Part shown: one piece after another, positions 1 to 8,417 of the stretch
Position numbering within the stretch: the stretch's first letter is position 1
Layout of the letters: each line of letters starts with the position of its first letter
Source: Clostridia bacterium
GTDB taxonomy: Bacteria; Bacillota; Clostridia; Oscillospirales; Acutalibacteraceae
Assembly (NCBI GenBank): GCA_017936615.1
Contig: JAGBFF010000089.1
Span: 1-36,852 of the forward strand
Reading direction: 5' to 3'
DNA length: 36,852 nt
Notes under the pieces: generated by a model
The model's input: only the letters and a program-made list of their open reading frames with translations
What the model was told of the DNA's origin: nothing
Databases searched by the model: none
Program-made: the position numbers and the translations under genes

Positions 1-512
1 CCCTCATGATAGTGCTCGCTGCCGGCGATTTCGCGGCCGCCCAGACGGCCAGAGGCACAAACCTTGATGCCCTTGGCGCCGGCGCGCATAGCGCGTGCCA
101 TGGCGTTCTTCATTGCGCGGCGGTGGGAAATACGCTTCTCCAGCTGCTGAGCAATGTTCTCAGCCACCAGCTGGGCGTTCATGTCAGCGTTGCGGACCTC
201 AACGATGTTCAGCTTCACCTTCTTGCCGATCATCTTCTCGACAGCCAGGCGGTACTGCTCGATCTGCTCGCCGCCCTTGCCGATCACGACACCGGGACGT
301 GCGCAGTGCAGATAGACGGTGACGGTATCAGCGCTGCGCTCGATCTCGATCTTGGGAACGCCGGCACCGTACAGGGTCTTCTTCAGGAACTTGCGGATCT
401 TCTGATCCTCGACGATCAGATCGCCGACCTTCTCATCACTGGCATACCAACGGGAATCCCAGTCTTTGATGACGCCCACGCGCAGGCCGTGGGGATTAAC
501 TTTCTGTCCCAT
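1..512 (-). CDS. rpsC: 30S ribosomal protein S3 (3' end beyond window)
   Basis: Encodes ribosomal protein S3, a small-subunit head protein near the mRNA entry site. The first 170 residues are present, starting [13 protein letters not shown], the S3 signature, and including the KH-domain motif [12 protein letters not shown]. The C-terminus lies outside the window. The ATG at 512-510 has an upstream GGAGA and follows rplV by 18 bases. It is the last visible gene of the S10 operon, and rplP is expected next. No anomaly is seen. Confidence 0.97.
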   Translation of the reverse strand, partial: MGQKVNPHGLRVGVIKDWDSRWYASDEKVGDLIVEDQKIRKFLKKTLYGAGVPKIEIERSADTVTVYLHCARPGVVIGKGGEQIEQYRLAVEKMIGKKVKLNIVEVRNADMNAQLVAENIAQQLEKRISHRRAMKNAMARAMRAGAKGIKVCASGRLGGREIAGSEHYHE

Positions 513-530
513 AAACTGTTCTCCTCTCTC

Positions 531-875
531 TTATGCCTTTTCTGCCACAGCGATGGTGACATGAGAAGTACGCTTGTTGATACGGTAAGCGCGGCCCTGA
601 GCGCGGGGCATCATGCGCTTCAGGATGGGGCCGGGGGTAGCGAACACCTCGGTGACCACCAGCTTAGCGGGGTCCATGCCGAAGTTGTTCTCAGCGTTAG
701 CGCAAGCGCTCTTCAGCAGCTTCATCAGAGGCTCGGAAGAGGACTTGTTGGTCTGCATCAGGATAGCCATGGCGGTGCCGGCATCCTTGCCGCGGATCAG
801 ATCGCAGACGATCTGAACCTTACGGGGAGAAATGCGGACATAGCGCAGATGAGCCTTTGCAATCTTGTTTTCCAT
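531..875 (-). CDS. rplV: 50S ribosomal protein L22
   Basis: Encodes L22, which lines the peptide exit tunnel. About 114 residues are present, with the family motif [21 protein letters not shown] near the N-terminus and the C-terminal loop region [15 protein letters not shown]. An upstream in-frame ATG at 884 abuts GGAGG with no spacer, so I place the start at the second ATG (875), which is 9 bases from GGAGG and gives [10 protein letters not shown]. It sits between rpsS and rpsC in canonical S10 operon order. Confidence 0.97.
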   Translation of the reverse strand: MENKIAKAHLRYVRISPRKVQIVCDLIRGKDAGTAMAILMQTNKSSSEPLMKLLKSACANAENNFGMDPAKLVVTEVFATPGPILKRMMPRAQGRAYRINKRTSHVTIAVAEKA

Positions 876-893
876 GTTCAGCATCCTCCTTTA

Positions 894-1154
894 TCAGTCT
901 TTGCGATGGCCGCGGAAAGTACGGGTGGGAGCGAACTCACCCAGCTTGTGACCGACCATGTCCTCGGTAACGTAAACCGGCACGTGCTTGCGTCCGTCAT
1001 GCACCGCGATGGTGTGACCGACGAAATCCGGGAAGATGGTGGAGGCGCGGCTCCACGTCTTGAGGATGCGCTTCTCCCCGGCCTTGTTCATTTCCTGAAT
1101 CCTTTTCAACAGAACGGGCTGTACGAAAGGACCCTTCTTTACGCTTCTACCCAT
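894..1154 (-). CDS. rpsS: 30S ribosomal protein S19
   Basis: Encodes S19 of the small-subunit head. The 86 residues are slightly shorter than the usual 90-92. The protein opens [11 protein letters not shown] and ends in the conserved [15 protein letters not shown], so it looks complete. It lies between rplB (19-base gap) and rplV, with a GGAGA ribosome binding site upstream. Confidence 0.97.
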   Translation of the reverse strand: MGRSVKKGPFVQPVLLKRIQEMNKAGEKRILKTWSRASTIFPDFVGHTIAVHDGRKHVPVYVTEDMVGHKLGEFAPTRTFRGHRKD

Positions 1155-1174
1155 AAAAATGAATCTCCTTTCGC

Positions 1175-2005
1175 TTACTTACCGTTGCGGCGCTTCACGA
1201 TAAACTTATCGGACGCCTTGTGATTCTTGCGGGTCTTGTAACCCAGCGCCGGCTTACCCCACGGGGTGACCGGGCCCGGACGACCGATGGGAGACTTACC
1301 TTCACCACCACCGTGCGGGTGATCGCAGGGGTTCATGACGGAACCGCGCACCGTCGGACGCCAACCCATGTGACGCTTACGACCGGCCTTACCGATCTTG
1401 ACGTTCTCATGGTCGAGGTTGCCGACCTGACCGATGGTCGCCATGCAGTTCAGCGGAATGTTGCGCATCTCGCCGGAGGGCAGACGGATCATCGCCAGAT
1501 TGTTTTCCTTACCGACCAGCTGAGCCATAACACCGGCAGCGCGAGCGAGCTGAGCACCCTTACCGGGATACAGCTCCACGTTGTGGATGAACGTACCGGT
1601 GGGGATGTTCACCAGCGGCAGAGCATTGCCGGGCTTGATGTCCGCATCGGCGCCGGCAGAGATCACATCACCGACGGACAGGCCCTGCGGAGCAACGATG
1701 TAGCGCTTTTCGCCGTCTTCGTACTGCACCAAAGCGATGTTCGCGCTGCGGTTGGGATCGTACTCCAGGGTCAGGACCGTGGCAGCACCCAGCTTGTTGC
1801 GCTTGAAGTCGATGATGCGGTACTTACGGCGGTTACCACCGCCGCGATGGCGGACGGTGATGCGGCCGTAGCTGTTACGGCCGGATTTTTTCTCCAAAGG
1901 AGCCAACAGGCTCTTTTCCGGCTCCACCTTGGACAGGTTGCTGTAGTCCAGAACGGACATACCGCGGCGTCCGGGCGTTGTCGGTTTATAAAGTTTCGTA
2001 GCCAT
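1175..2005 (-). CDS. rplB: 50S ribosomal protein L2
   Basis: Encodes L2, required for subunit association and peptidyl-transferase centre assembly. The 276 residues match the usual length. The C-terminal [18 protein letters not shown] contains the functionally important histidine region, and the N-terminus is [15 protein letters not shown]. An upstream GTG at 2014 is only one base from AGGAG. The ATG at 2005 has a 10-base spacing and matches family starts, so it is preferred. The 104-base gap to rplW carries a hairpin described separately. Confidence 0.98.
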   Translation of the reverse strand: MATKLYKPTTPGRRGMSVLDYSNLSKVEPEKSLLAPLEKKSGRNSYGRITVRHRGGGNRRKYRIIDFKRNKLGAATVLTLEYDPNRSANIALVQYEDGEKRYIVAPQGLSVGDVISAGADADIKPGNALPLVNIPTGTFIHNVELYPGKGAQLARAAGVMAQLVGKENNLAMIRLPSGEMRNIPLNCMATIGQVGNLDHENVKIGKAGRKRHMGWRPTVRGSVMNPCDHPHGGGEGKSPIGRPGPVTPWGKPALGYKTRKNHKASDKFIVKRRNGK

Positions 2006-2035
2006 TCGATTCACTCTCCTATTTCTTGGCTTAGC

Positions 2036-2072
2036 GGGACACGGCCGCTTCCTCGTTTACGAGGTGTGTCCC
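2036..2072 (-). other. Nested hairpin in the rplW-rplB intergenic RNA
   Basis: The outer arms GGGACAC (2036-2042) and GTGTCCC (2066-2072) are perfectly complementary. Inside them lies the palindrome CCTCGT-TT-ACGAGG (2051-2064). No T-run follows, so this is not an intrinsic terminator. In the transcript it sits just upstream of the rplB ribosome binding site. Possible roles are an RNase processing site, a stability element or a ribosomal-protein binding site. This is inference from complementarity only. Confidence 0.5.
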
Positions 2073-2109
2073 ATACATTGCCCGACCTTCGTTTTCTTTC
2101 GGTCGTCGA

Positions 2110-2400
2110 TTAGAACATACCGTCGAAGAACTCGATGGTCTTGGAGTCGGGCTTCAACGTAACGATCGCTTTCTTCCAATCGGAAGTGTAACCGACGTTG
2201 CGACCCATGCGGCGCTGATGACCCTTCATGCTGACAGTGTTGACCTTGTCGACCTTGACGCCGAAGATCTCTTCCACAGCCTTCGCGATCTCAATTTTGT
2301 TAGCGCGACCGTCCACACGGAAGGTGTACTTCTTCTCGGGCAGCATGGAAACCGCCTTTTCCGTAATGACAGGCGCCAGAATAATATCACGGGCGTTCAT
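2110..2400 (-). CDS. rplW: 50S ribosomal protein L23
   Basis: Encodes L23, located at the exit-tunnel rim and docking site for trigger factor and SRP. The 96 residues begin MNARDIILAPVITEKAV, the family signature (PVITEK), and include the extended loop region GHQRRMGRNVGYTSDWKKAIV. Its ATG overlaps the rplD stop by one base (TAATG), with GGAGG upstream inside the end of rplD, so the two are probably translationally coupled. Confidence 0.97.
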   Translation of the reverse strand: MNARDIILAPVITEKAVSMLPEKKYTFRVDGRANKIEIAKAVEEIFGVKVDKVNTVSMKGHQRRMGRNVGYTSDWKKAIVTLKPDSKTIEFFDGMF

Positions 2401-3023
2401 TATGCGTACACCTCCTCAATCTTAGCGACGGCATCCTTCACCACGATGAAGGTATCGCAGTTGAGGATATCGTAAACATTCAGCGTGTTGACCAGCGCGG
2501 TCTTAACACCGGGAATGTTGCGGGCGGACAGGACCGCTTTCTCGTCCTTTTCAGGAAGAACGATGAGCACCTTCTTTTTCGCCTCGAGAGCCTTCAGCAT
2601 CTCAACGACGGTCTTGGTGCGGATGGACTCGAGCGTCAGCTCGTCCAAAACCAGCATTTCACCGTTCTGCACCTTGGAGGAGAACGCCGACTTCAGAGCG
2701 AGGCGACGAACCTTCTTCGGCAGCACATAGGTGTAGCTGCGCGGCTTCGGGCCGAGGGCGATACCGCCGTGCGTCCACTGAGGAGCGCGGGTGGAACCCT
2801 GACGGGCGTGACCGGTGCCCTTCTGTCTCCAGGGCTTACGGCCGCCGCCGCTCACCTCGGAGCGAGTAAGGGTGGACTGAGTACCCTGGCGCTGATTTGC
2901 CAGATAGTTGACAACGGCGCTGTGCAGCACGGTGGCGTTGGGAGCGATACCGAAGATGGCATCCGACAGCTCCATGGTGCCGGTCTGCTTGCCGGTCATG
3001 TCAAAAGTAGTAACTGTAGCCAT
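2400..3023 (-). CDS. rplD: 50S ribosomal protein L4
   Basis: Encodes L4, a tunnel-constriction protein. In gamma-proteobacteria L4 is also the autogenous regulator of this operon; no such role is shown here. The 207 residues contain the conserved extended loop GGGRKPWRQKGTGHARQGS, which inserts into 23S rRNA, and the family core after it. It follows rplC by 18 bases with AAGGAGG upstream of the ATG. Confidence 0.97.
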   Translation of the reverse strand: MATVTTFDMTGKQTGTMELSDAIFGIAPNATVLHSAVVNYLANQRQGTQSTLTRSEVSGGGRKPWRQKGTGHARQGSTRAPQWTHGGIALGPKPRSYTYVLPKKVRRLALKSAFSSKVQNGEMLVLDELTLESIRTKTVVEMLKALEAKKKVLIVLPEKDEKAVLSARNIPGVKTALVNTLNVYDILNCDTFIVVKDAVAKIEEVYA

Positions 3024-3041
3024 GATAATTTCCTCCTTCCC

Positions 3042-3671
3042 TTACGCCTTCACGGAATCGGAGATCAGGACCAGTCCGCCGCGGGGGCCGGGAACGGCAC
3101 CTTTGATCGCGATCAGATTGTTCTCTGCGTCAACCTTGACGACCGTGAGGTTCTGGACGGTTACGCGCTCAGCGCCCAAGTGACCGGCGCCCTTCATGCC
3201 TTTGAACACGCGGGCCGGGTCGATAACACCCTGCGAACCGGAGTGGCGAGCCACAGGACCGGTACCGTGGGTTTCCTTCAGACGGCTGTGGTTCCAGCGC
3301 TTGATAACGCCGGCGTAACCCTTACCCTTGCTCACACCGACAACATCAACCGCGTCGCCGGTTGTGAAGGTGTCCGCCTTGACGATATCGCCCACGCTGT
3401 AAGCGTCGCAGTCGTCGAAGCGAAACTCTCTGAGGGTCTTTTTGGGAGCAACGTCCGCTTTGTCAAAGTGGCCCTTCATGGGCTTGTTGACATTCTGTAC
3501 CTTAGCGTCACCGAAACCGAGCTGCACTGCTGCGTAGCCATCGTTTTCGGCGGTCTTCTTCTGAACAACGACACAGGGGCCGGCCTCAATGACCGTAACC
3601 GGAACGACGTTGCCCTTTTCGTCGAAGATCTGCGTCATGCCGATCTTCTTGCCGATGATGCCTTTTTGCAT
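3042..3671 (-). CDS. rplC: 50S ribosomal protein L3
   Basis: Encodes L3, an early assembly protein near the peptidyl-transferase centre. The 209 residues begin [16 protein letters not shown] and contain the central [13 protein letters not shown] extension, in which a glutamine is methylated in some bacteria. The ribosome binding site GGAGG is 7 bases from the ATG. A 90-base gap with two small hairpins separates it from rpsJ. Confidence 0.97.
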   Translation of the reverse strand: MQKGIIGKKIGMTQIFDEKGNVVPVTVIEAGPCVVVQKKTAENDGYAAVQLGFGDAKVQNVNKPMKGHFDKADVAPKKTLREFRFDDCDAYSVGDIVKADTFTTGDAVDVVGVSKGKGYAGVIKRWNHSRLKETHGTGPVARHSGSQGVIDPARVFKGMKGAGHLGAERVTVQNLTVVKVDAENNLIAIKGAVPGPRGGLVLISDSVKA

Positions 3672-3694
3672 TGTCTATACCTCCTTGGTTATTG

Positions 3695-3748
3695 GTTCCC
3701 GTTCGGGAACATGACCTCGCTGGGACGGAACCGAAGGATCGCTCCTTC
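3695..3748 (-). other. Two hairpins in the rpsJ-rplC intergenic RNA
   Basis: Stem 1 is GTTCCC (3695-3700) with GGGAAC (3705-3710) and a four-base loop. Stem 2 is GAAGGA (3733-3738) with TCCTTC (3743-3748). On the transcribed strand the loop of stem 2 is GCGA, a stable GNRA tetraloop. Neither is followed by a U-run. They lie just upstream of the rplC ribosome binding site, so processing, stability or translational control are possible roles. Assigned from complementarity only. Confidence 0.45.
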
Positions 3749-3761
3749 TGTCAAACCGGCA

Positions 3762-4073
3762 TTACAGTTTGATTTCGATTTCCACACCGGCGGGGAGTTC
3801 AAGGCCCATAAGAGCCTCGACCGTTTTGTTCGAGGGCCGCAGGATGTCGATCAAGCGCTTGTGCGTACGGGATTCAAACTGTTCACGGGAATCCTTGTAC
3901 TTGTGCACGGCACGCAGGATGGTGACGACTTCCTTCTCCGTGGGGAGCGGCACCGGGCCGGAAACGCGAGCGCCGGTACGGCGAGCGGTCTCCACGATCT
4001 TCTCGGCGGACTGATCCACCAGCTGATGATCGTAACCCTTAATACGAATACGGATCTTTTCTTTGACTGCCAC
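3762..4073 (-). CDS. rpsJ: 30S ribosomal protein S10
   Basis: Encodes S10 (NusE), a small-subunit protein that also joins the Nus antitermination complex. The 103 residues contain the family motifs [24 protein letters not shown] and [11 protein letters not shown]. The start codon is GTG at 4073, with AAGGAGG nine bases upstream; no ATG fits. It is the first gene of the S10 operon and is preceded by a long untranslated leader. Confidence 0.97.
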   Translation of the reverse strand: MAVKEKIRIRIKGYDHQLVDQSAEKIVETARRTGARVSGPVPLPTEKEVVTILRAVHKYKDSREQFESRTHKRLIDILRPSNKTVEALMGLELPAGVEIEIKL

Positions 4074-4437
4074 TGAAAAACGCCTCCTTAAATTTGTTTA
4101 GTTGGCGGGCGACGCCAAAACCGCACACTCTGCCGTGTGTTCCCACACCGGCGTTTTAAAAACCGGATACTTGTTTGGGTCCAAGCTCCGGGTGCGATGT
4201 AAGCGTCTTGAACAAGACTGTGCCAGACCTGCGCCGCAAGTACGCAAAGACAGTGTGCAACTCACCGTCCGTGGGAGTCTGACTCTTACAGCTATTCCTG
4301 TCGCCCGGTTTGAAATCGGACATGCTCGGCGGAAAAACCGGCCTGTTGCAAGGCCGCAACCTCCCGCGTCATCGCTTGTTGTGCAGTCCGCACGACCGCA
4401 AAAAGGGCGCAAAATGCCCTACCTCCCATAATCGTGC
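4074..4437 (-). promoter_or_regulatory. Long structured leader of the S10 operon with two terminator-like hairpins
   Basis: About 364 bases separate the predicted transcription start (near 4437) from the rpsJ GTG, and I see no convincing gene in it. Hairpin A (4404-4420) is AGGGC/GCCCT followed on the transcript by UUUUU; its five-pair stem is weak. Hairpin B (4339-4356) is CGGCCT/AGGCCG with a 6-base loop followed by GUUUUU, and looks like a real intrinsic terminator. An alternative stem GTTGC/GCAAC overlaps hairpin B and is mutually exclusive with it, as expected of an attenuator. No known leader family is recognised. Confidence 0.5.
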
Positions 4438-4443
4438 CTTGCT

Positions 4444-4472
4444 ATTGTACTGCAACCGACAGAAAAAATCAA
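4444..4472 (-). promoter_or_regulatory. Sigma-A promoter of the S10 operon
   Basis: On the minus strand, TTGATT (4472-4467) and TACAAT (4449-4444) are separated by 17 bases. An A/T-tract region immediately upstream (4474-4510) could act as an UP element, as expected for a ribosomal-protein promoter. Predicted start is near 4437. Confidence 0.8.
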
Positions 4473-4482
4473 GTCTTTTTTG

Positions 4483-4501
4483 AAATTTTTTCGAAAAATT
4501 T
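4483..4501. repeat. A/T-tract inverted repeat upstream of the S10 promoter
   Basis: AAATTTTT and AAAAATTT flank TCG as a perfect 8-base inverted repeat. It lies between the end of the AraC gene and the S10 promoter. It may be an UP element, curved DNA, or a weak AT-rich terminator for the AraC gene. I see no stronger terminator for that gene. Confidence 0.4.
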
Positions 4502-4517
4502 TTATATTTATTCCTTA

Positions 4518-5363
4518 TTATATATAAGACGCATGCTTCGTCTGCTCCAAACGGTATTCCCGACGGTATTCCGTCGGCGTCAATGCGTACTGCTTGCGGA
4601 ACAACCGCGCGAAATGTCCTGACTCCGACAGGCCGACACGCTCCATGATCTCCGACACCGGCAGATCGGTCTCCTCCAGCAACCGCTTCGCCGCCTCCAT
4701 CCGCCGCTCGGCCACATACCGCGCGGGGGTTTGTCCCGTGCAGCCGCGGAAGTAGCGAATAAAATGGTTGGGATGCAGGTGACAGCGCGCCGCCAACTCA
4801 GCGTTGTCGAGGTCTCCGTCCAGGTGTTCGTGGATATACGCCAACAAATTCTGCAGCTGTTCCTCCTGCTCGCCGCCCACCAGCACCTCGCCCGCCTGCG
4901 CCACGGTGATATACCGCGCGAGCAGCGACAGCAGATACGCCTTGGCGTTAAGCCGATCATCCAGGCGGTCGCTGCTGTTCGCCTCGATCAGCCGATGAAA
5001 CAGCTCGCGCGACGGATCGTCTGCCGCCACGTGTATCAAGCGAGGCAGCTTCAGCATCTGGGCAATCTCCGCGTTTGGATACAGATCAAAATGGATCCAG
5101 TATTTCTCCAACGGTTCGCCCGGAATATAGCTGTATTTGTGCCGCGTTCCCGCCGGAATGAAAAACCACGTTCCGGCTTCTCCGACATACTCTTTGCCTT
5201 CGATCGTCAAGCGACAACGACCACCGGTAATATAGTAAAATTTGTTTTGCACAAAGGTATGCTCGCGGTATTTCCACTCCTCACCCGGGCGCAAGGAAAA
5301 CGCGCCGCCGATATGGCACACCGCGTTCAGATTTGCAAAATACACATCCTGTAAATACGCCAT
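4518..5363 (-). CDS. AraC-family transcriptional regulator (cupin sensor)
   Basis: The N-terminal half is an AraC-type cupin (LTIEGKEYVGEAGTWFFIPAGTRHKY, about residues 50-80). The last 100 residues carry the two helix-turn-helix motifs, with ELAARCHLHPNHFIRYFRGCTGQTP and the hallmark VGLSESGHFARLFRKQYALTPTEYR. The predicted product binds DNA in response to a small, probably sugar-like ligand. The GTG at 5372 overlaps the AAGGTGAG ribosome binding site, so I use the ATG at 5363 (281 residues). It is divergent from the creatininase-like gene, its likely target. The ligand is unknown. Confidence 0.88.
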   Translation of the reverse strand: MAYLQDVYFANLNAVCHIGGAFSLRPGEEWKYREHTFVQNKFYYITGGRCRLTIEGKEYVGEAGTWFFIPAGTRHKYSYIPGEPLEKYWIHFDLYPNAEIAQMLKLPRLIHVAADDPSRELFHRLIEANSSDRLDDRLNAKAYLLSLLARYITVAQAGEVLVGGEQEEQLQNLLAYIHEHLDGDLDNAELAARCHLHPNHFIRYFRGCTGQTPARYVAERRMEAAKRLLEETDLPVSEIMERVGLSESGHFARLFRKQYALTPTEYRREYRLEQTKHASYI

Positions 5364-5444
5364 CTTTCTCACCTTTTCAAAACTACGCTAATTTTATACC
5401 TTTATTGCGTAAACGCCGTTCTTTTCTTTTTATTCTAACAACGA

Positions 5445-5469
5445 TATACTGAACTTGTCAAGATGACAA
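5445..5469 (+). promoter_or_regulatory. Candidate -10 element and operator palindrome of the creatininase/GH operon
   Basis: TATACT (5445-5450) is a good -10 with no clear -35 at the right distance, typical of activator-dependent promoters. The predicted start falls inside a perfect inverted repeat TTGTCA-AGA-TGACAA (5455-5469). That position suits a repressor site, or a hairpin at the 5' end of the mRNA. The divergent AraC protein is a candidate binder, but AraC sites are usually direct repeats, so another regulator is possible. Confidence 0.45.
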
Positions 5470-5489
5470 CTTAGAAAGGATGATTTTAC

Positions 5490-6251
5490 ATGAGCAGCAT
5501 CGAATACGCCTACACTTATCCCCGCGAGCTGGAAAAAGCGAAGGCGGAACAGTGGCCCATCTTAATCCCCGTCGGCACGATGGAGTATCACTCCGCACAT
5601 TGCCCGTTCGGCTGTGACACCCTGGCCGCTATGGGTCTGGTGCGTGAGATCGCCAAAAAAGTCGACTGCGTCGTGATGCCGCCCGTGTGGTACGGTGCCG
5701 CCAGTTACGCCGTCGGCGGTCCCGAAAAGAACTCCCTTCACGTGGATTGCGACACGCTCGAGCAGTATATGTACTGCATCCTGAAATCGCTGTTTAAGGC
5801 CGGTTTCACGCGCAACATCCACATCTTCATCTGCCACCAGACGGAGGACTATAATCCCCAGTCGCTCGCGTGTATGAAAGCAGCTCGCAAGCTGATCTTC
5901 GAATATCTCGAGGAGACCGGCGGCACCGGCTGGTGGGGCAATAACGACAATGCGGAGTTCTACTCGCAGTTGTTCGAAAAAGACAATCCGTGGAACTGGA
6001 TCCGCACCCACGGTCCGCTGAAAACCAAACGGGACTATCTGAAGGAGTTTAAAGGCGATCACGCCGGTAAATGGGAATGCAGCTACCTGGAAGCGCTGTA
6101 CCCCGGCAGCATCAAGCTTGACCGTCTCTCTGAGACCGACGACTGGTTTGCACAAAGCGCCGTCGAGATGGATGTCGAGCTCGGCAAGCGCCACACCGAA
6201 GCGCGTGTTAAACACTTCTTGCAAGAGATTGGACGGGATGATTTGTGTTAA
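5490..6251 (+). CDS. Creatininase-family amidohydrolase
   Basis: The 253 residues match the creatininase family, metal-dependent hydrolases of cyclic or linear amides. Predicted metal ligands E32, H34 and D43 lie in PVGTMEYHSAHCPFGCDT and match the spacing of creatininase E34/H36/D45. The later family motif is present as GDHAGKWECS. The usual second histidine motif (NGHxEN-like) appears in altered form as ICHQTEDYN, and K replaces the usual GE after HAG, so the substrate is probably not creatinine. It has no signal peptide and is cytoplasmic. The start ATG has AAAGGATG upstream. It overlaps the next gene by 7 bases. Function beyond the family is unknown. Confidence 0.8.
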   Translation: MSSIEYAYTYPRELEKAKAEQWPILIPVGTMEYHSAHCPFGCDTLAAMGLVREIAKKVDCVVMPPVWYGAASYAVGGPEKNSLHVDCDTLEQYMYCILKSLFKAGFTRNIHIFICHQTEDYNPQSLACMKAARKLIFEYLEETGGTGWWGNNDNAEFYSQLFEKDNPWNWIRTHGPLKTKRDYLKEFKGDHAGKWECSYLEALYPGSIKLDRLSETDDWFAQSAVEMDVELGKRHTEARVKHFLQEIGRDDLC

Positions 6252-8383
6252 ATAAAGAGAATCGCTACGATTTTTACAAGCGCCTAATCCCCATTCATAA
6301 ACCCAACCGCCGCAACCGCGCACTAACACCGAACAACAACGAGTGGGCATTTCCCGACGGCGCGATCATCCGTTTGCCGGAAAATCCCGACAAGGTGCTT
6401 AAGACCGCCGCGCTGGACTTCATCGATTACCTGCTGACCTCCATGAACATTTCCGCACGTCTGACGTTTGAGCAAACGGGATTTGCCCACATCAACGTCA
6501 GTGTTGACAGCGAAGTCCCCGGCCCGATCGGCTATCGCATCGTCACCACCGCCGAAGGCGTTACTCTCATTGGCTCCGACGCCGCCGGAGCGGCCCAAGG
6601 CTTCTATTCGCTGGAGGATCGGATGAACCTGCGTTGTGCGCCGTTTTTGGAGATCGGCACGGTAACGCGCCGCTCCCTCTTCGCCAGCCGCTCAGTCCAT
6701 TCGCCGTTTGGTATGTTTGAATATAACGACGAATGCTTTGCGTGGATGGCACATCTCGGCTACAACTCCATCTCCCTGTGGCTAGAGGACAGCGGTACCT
6801 CCCTGCGTGGGGATACCGTCAACGTGCAGCTTCTGTGCGAACGCGCCGAAAAATACGGCATTCGTGTTAGCGCGTGCCTGTTCCAGCTTCACGATCGTCA
6901 CCCCGACGATCCCGGCTCGCAGGAGTATTATGACAAACTTTACGGCGATTTCTTCGCCGCCTGCCCGAAACTCAGCGGTGTCAGTCTTGTGGGCGAATCC
7001 CAGCAATTCCAAAGCCGCGACCCGCGCGTCGGCAAATCGCCCAATACCGAGAACTATCACGAAAACATCCCGACGGGAAAAATGAGCCCCGGTTGGTGGC
7101 CGTGTGAGGATTATCCCAAATGGGTTGAGATGATCAAGCGCGCCATCAAAAAAGCAAAGCCCGACGCCGGTGTGGGTTTTAGCACCTATAACTGGGGGTT
7201 TGCACCCGAAGAGGACCGCATCGCACTGATCAACGCGCTTCCCGAAGGTGTCGGCATCAATCCGACGTGGGATATGTTCGAGCAGTTTGAGCGCGACGGC
7301 GTTACCGAGGATGTTGTCGACTATACACTTTCGTTCACAGGCCCCGGCCGCTACTTTGTCAGCGAAGCGGAGGCGGCGCACAAGCGTGGACTCGGACTCT
7401 CCATCAACGCTCAATCCGGTGGACGGACGTGGGATTTCGGCGTCGTTCCTTATGAGCCGATGCCGTACGCCTGGATCGACCGCTACGAGGCGATCGTCGC
7501 CGCCTGCGAGCGATGGAATATCCGCGGCATCACCGAGAGCATTCACTACGGCTTCTGGCCGTCCATCATCTCGCTTCTGGAGAAGGAAGCGTTCTTCACG
7601 GGTGGTATGCCGCTGCACGAGCTGCTTCCCAAACTCATCGCCGCCGAATTCGGCGCGGATCACGTTGACACGATCGACAAAACGTTCCGTCTGTGGTCGG
7701 AGGCTATTCGTTATATGATCCCCACCAACGAGGATCAGTACGGGTCCCTCCGTACAGGCCCGTCGTATCCGCTGTGGCTGACCGATGTCAACACCCTGCC
7801 CAATTTCGGACGTGTGCCGACGAACAACAACCCGGTGCACACCGGCATCTACTACACCTACTACAAGGAAAACGTCTCCGGCCGCAACTCGTTGCCGAGT
7901 GTTCGTCGCCCCGTAGAGATTGCCGCTATTGAAAAAATGACAGCGTTGCTCAAAGAAGGCGTGGCACTGCTGGAGAGCATCCCCAACCCCAACGAAGAGC
8001 TTGAACGACTGCTTCTTCTTGGAAAATACCTGGTTTGCTCCTCGGTGAGTGCGATCCACGCTAAACGCTTTTTCACGCTCAAGGCGCGATTGTTCGCATG
8101 TGAGTCGCGCGAAGAATCGGCAGCATTGCTCGACGAAATCGAACAGGTGATGCGTGCCGAACGCGCCAACGTCGAAGCCGCCATTCCCGTGGCCGAGCAA
8201 GACTCCCGCCTCGGTTGGGAGCCGAGTATGGAGTATGTGGGCGATGCGTATTGTCTGCGTTGGAAGTTGCGTCAGTTGGATTACGAGCTGAACACCACGC
8301 TTAAGGTATACCGCAAGGCAAACGCTCTCGGCACACCCGAATACGAGCGTTACGCTGATGCTCCCGTCGTGGTGTTCCATTAA
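6245..8383 (+). CDS. Large cytoplasmic GH67/GH20-like glycoside hydrolase-fold protein
   Basis: 712 residues with no signal peptide. Residues 30-135 resemble the alpha/beta domain found N-terminal to GH20 and GH67 catalytic barrels (GYRIVTTAEGVTLIGSDAAGAAQGFYSLEDRM). The following ~350 residues look like a TIM barrel (LGYNSISLWLED, FSTYNWGFAPEE, RWNIRGITESIHYGFWPS), and the last ~150 are helical. I cannot identify the catalytic acids with certainty, so the activity is open. The start is GTG at 6245, overlapping the upstream stop by 7 bases, which implies translational coupling. With the creatininase-like partner it suggests joint breakdown of an amide-bearing or N-modified sugar. Confidence 0.65.
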   Translation: MLNKENRYDFYKRLIPIHKPNRRNRALTPNNNEWAFPDGAIIRLPENPDKVLKTAALDFIDYLLTSMNISARLTFEQTGFAHINVSVDSEVPGPIGYRIVTTAEGVTLIGSDAAGAAQGFYSLEDRMNLRCAPFLEIGTVTRRSLFASRSVHSPFGMFEYNDECFAWMAHLGYNSISLWLEDSGTSLRGDTVNVQLLCERAEKYGIRVSACLFQLHDRHPDDPGSQEYYDKLYGDFFAACPKLSGVSLVGESQQFQSRDPRVGKSPNTENYHENIPTGKMSPGWWPCEDYPKWVEMIKRAIKKAKPDAGVGFSTYNWGFAPEEDRIALINALPEGVGINPTWDMFEQFERDGVTEDVVDYTLSFTGPGRYFVSEAEAAHKRGLGLSINAQSGGRTWDFGVVPYEPMPYAWIDRYEAIVAACERWNIRGITESIHYGFWPSIISLLEKEAFFTGGMPLHELLPKLIAAEFGADHVDTIDKTFRLWSEAIRYMIPTNEDQYGSLRTGPSYPLWLTDVNTLPNFGRVPTNNNPVHTGIYYTYYKENVSGRNSLPSVRRPVEIAAIEKMTALLKEGVALLESIPNPNEELERLLLLGKYLVCSSVSAIHAKRFFTLKARLFACESREESAALLDEIEQVMRAERANVEAAIPVAEQDSRLGWEPSMEYVGDAYCLRWKLRQLDYELNTTLKVYRKANALGTPEYERYADAPVVVFH

Positions 8384-8387
8384 ACGC

Positions 8388-8417
8388 AAAAAGAAGAGGC
8401 TCACGCCTCTTCTTTTT
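8388..8417. terminator. Bidirectional intrinsic terminator
   Basis: Perfect stem AAGAAGAGGC (8391-8400), loop TCAC, GCCTCTTCTT (8405-8414), extended by flanking A and T runs on both sides. It serves the GH gene on the plus strand and the convergent aroQ end on the minus strand. Confidence 0.92.

Noticed and set aside
6-4076. Long open frames on the plus strand opposite the ribosomal-protein genes (for example 6-1223 and 2769-4076)
   Set aside because: They are shadows of highly biased minus-strand ribosomal genes, have no ribosome binding site or family signature, and span several gene boundaries.
4098-4431. Small genes in the S10 leader
   Set aside because: Open frames on both strands lack ribosome binding sites and family similarity; the region fits an untranslated leader.
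6782-8404. A 540-codon open frame antisense to the GH67/GH20-like gene
   Set aside because: It runs opposite a well-supported gene with its own operon context, crosses a terminator, and its translation looks like low-complexity shadow coding.
8388-8417. Treating palindromes between operons as repeat elements or attachment sites
   Set aside because: Each is a single-copy stem-loop with A/T runs at gene ends, so they are intrinsic terminators.
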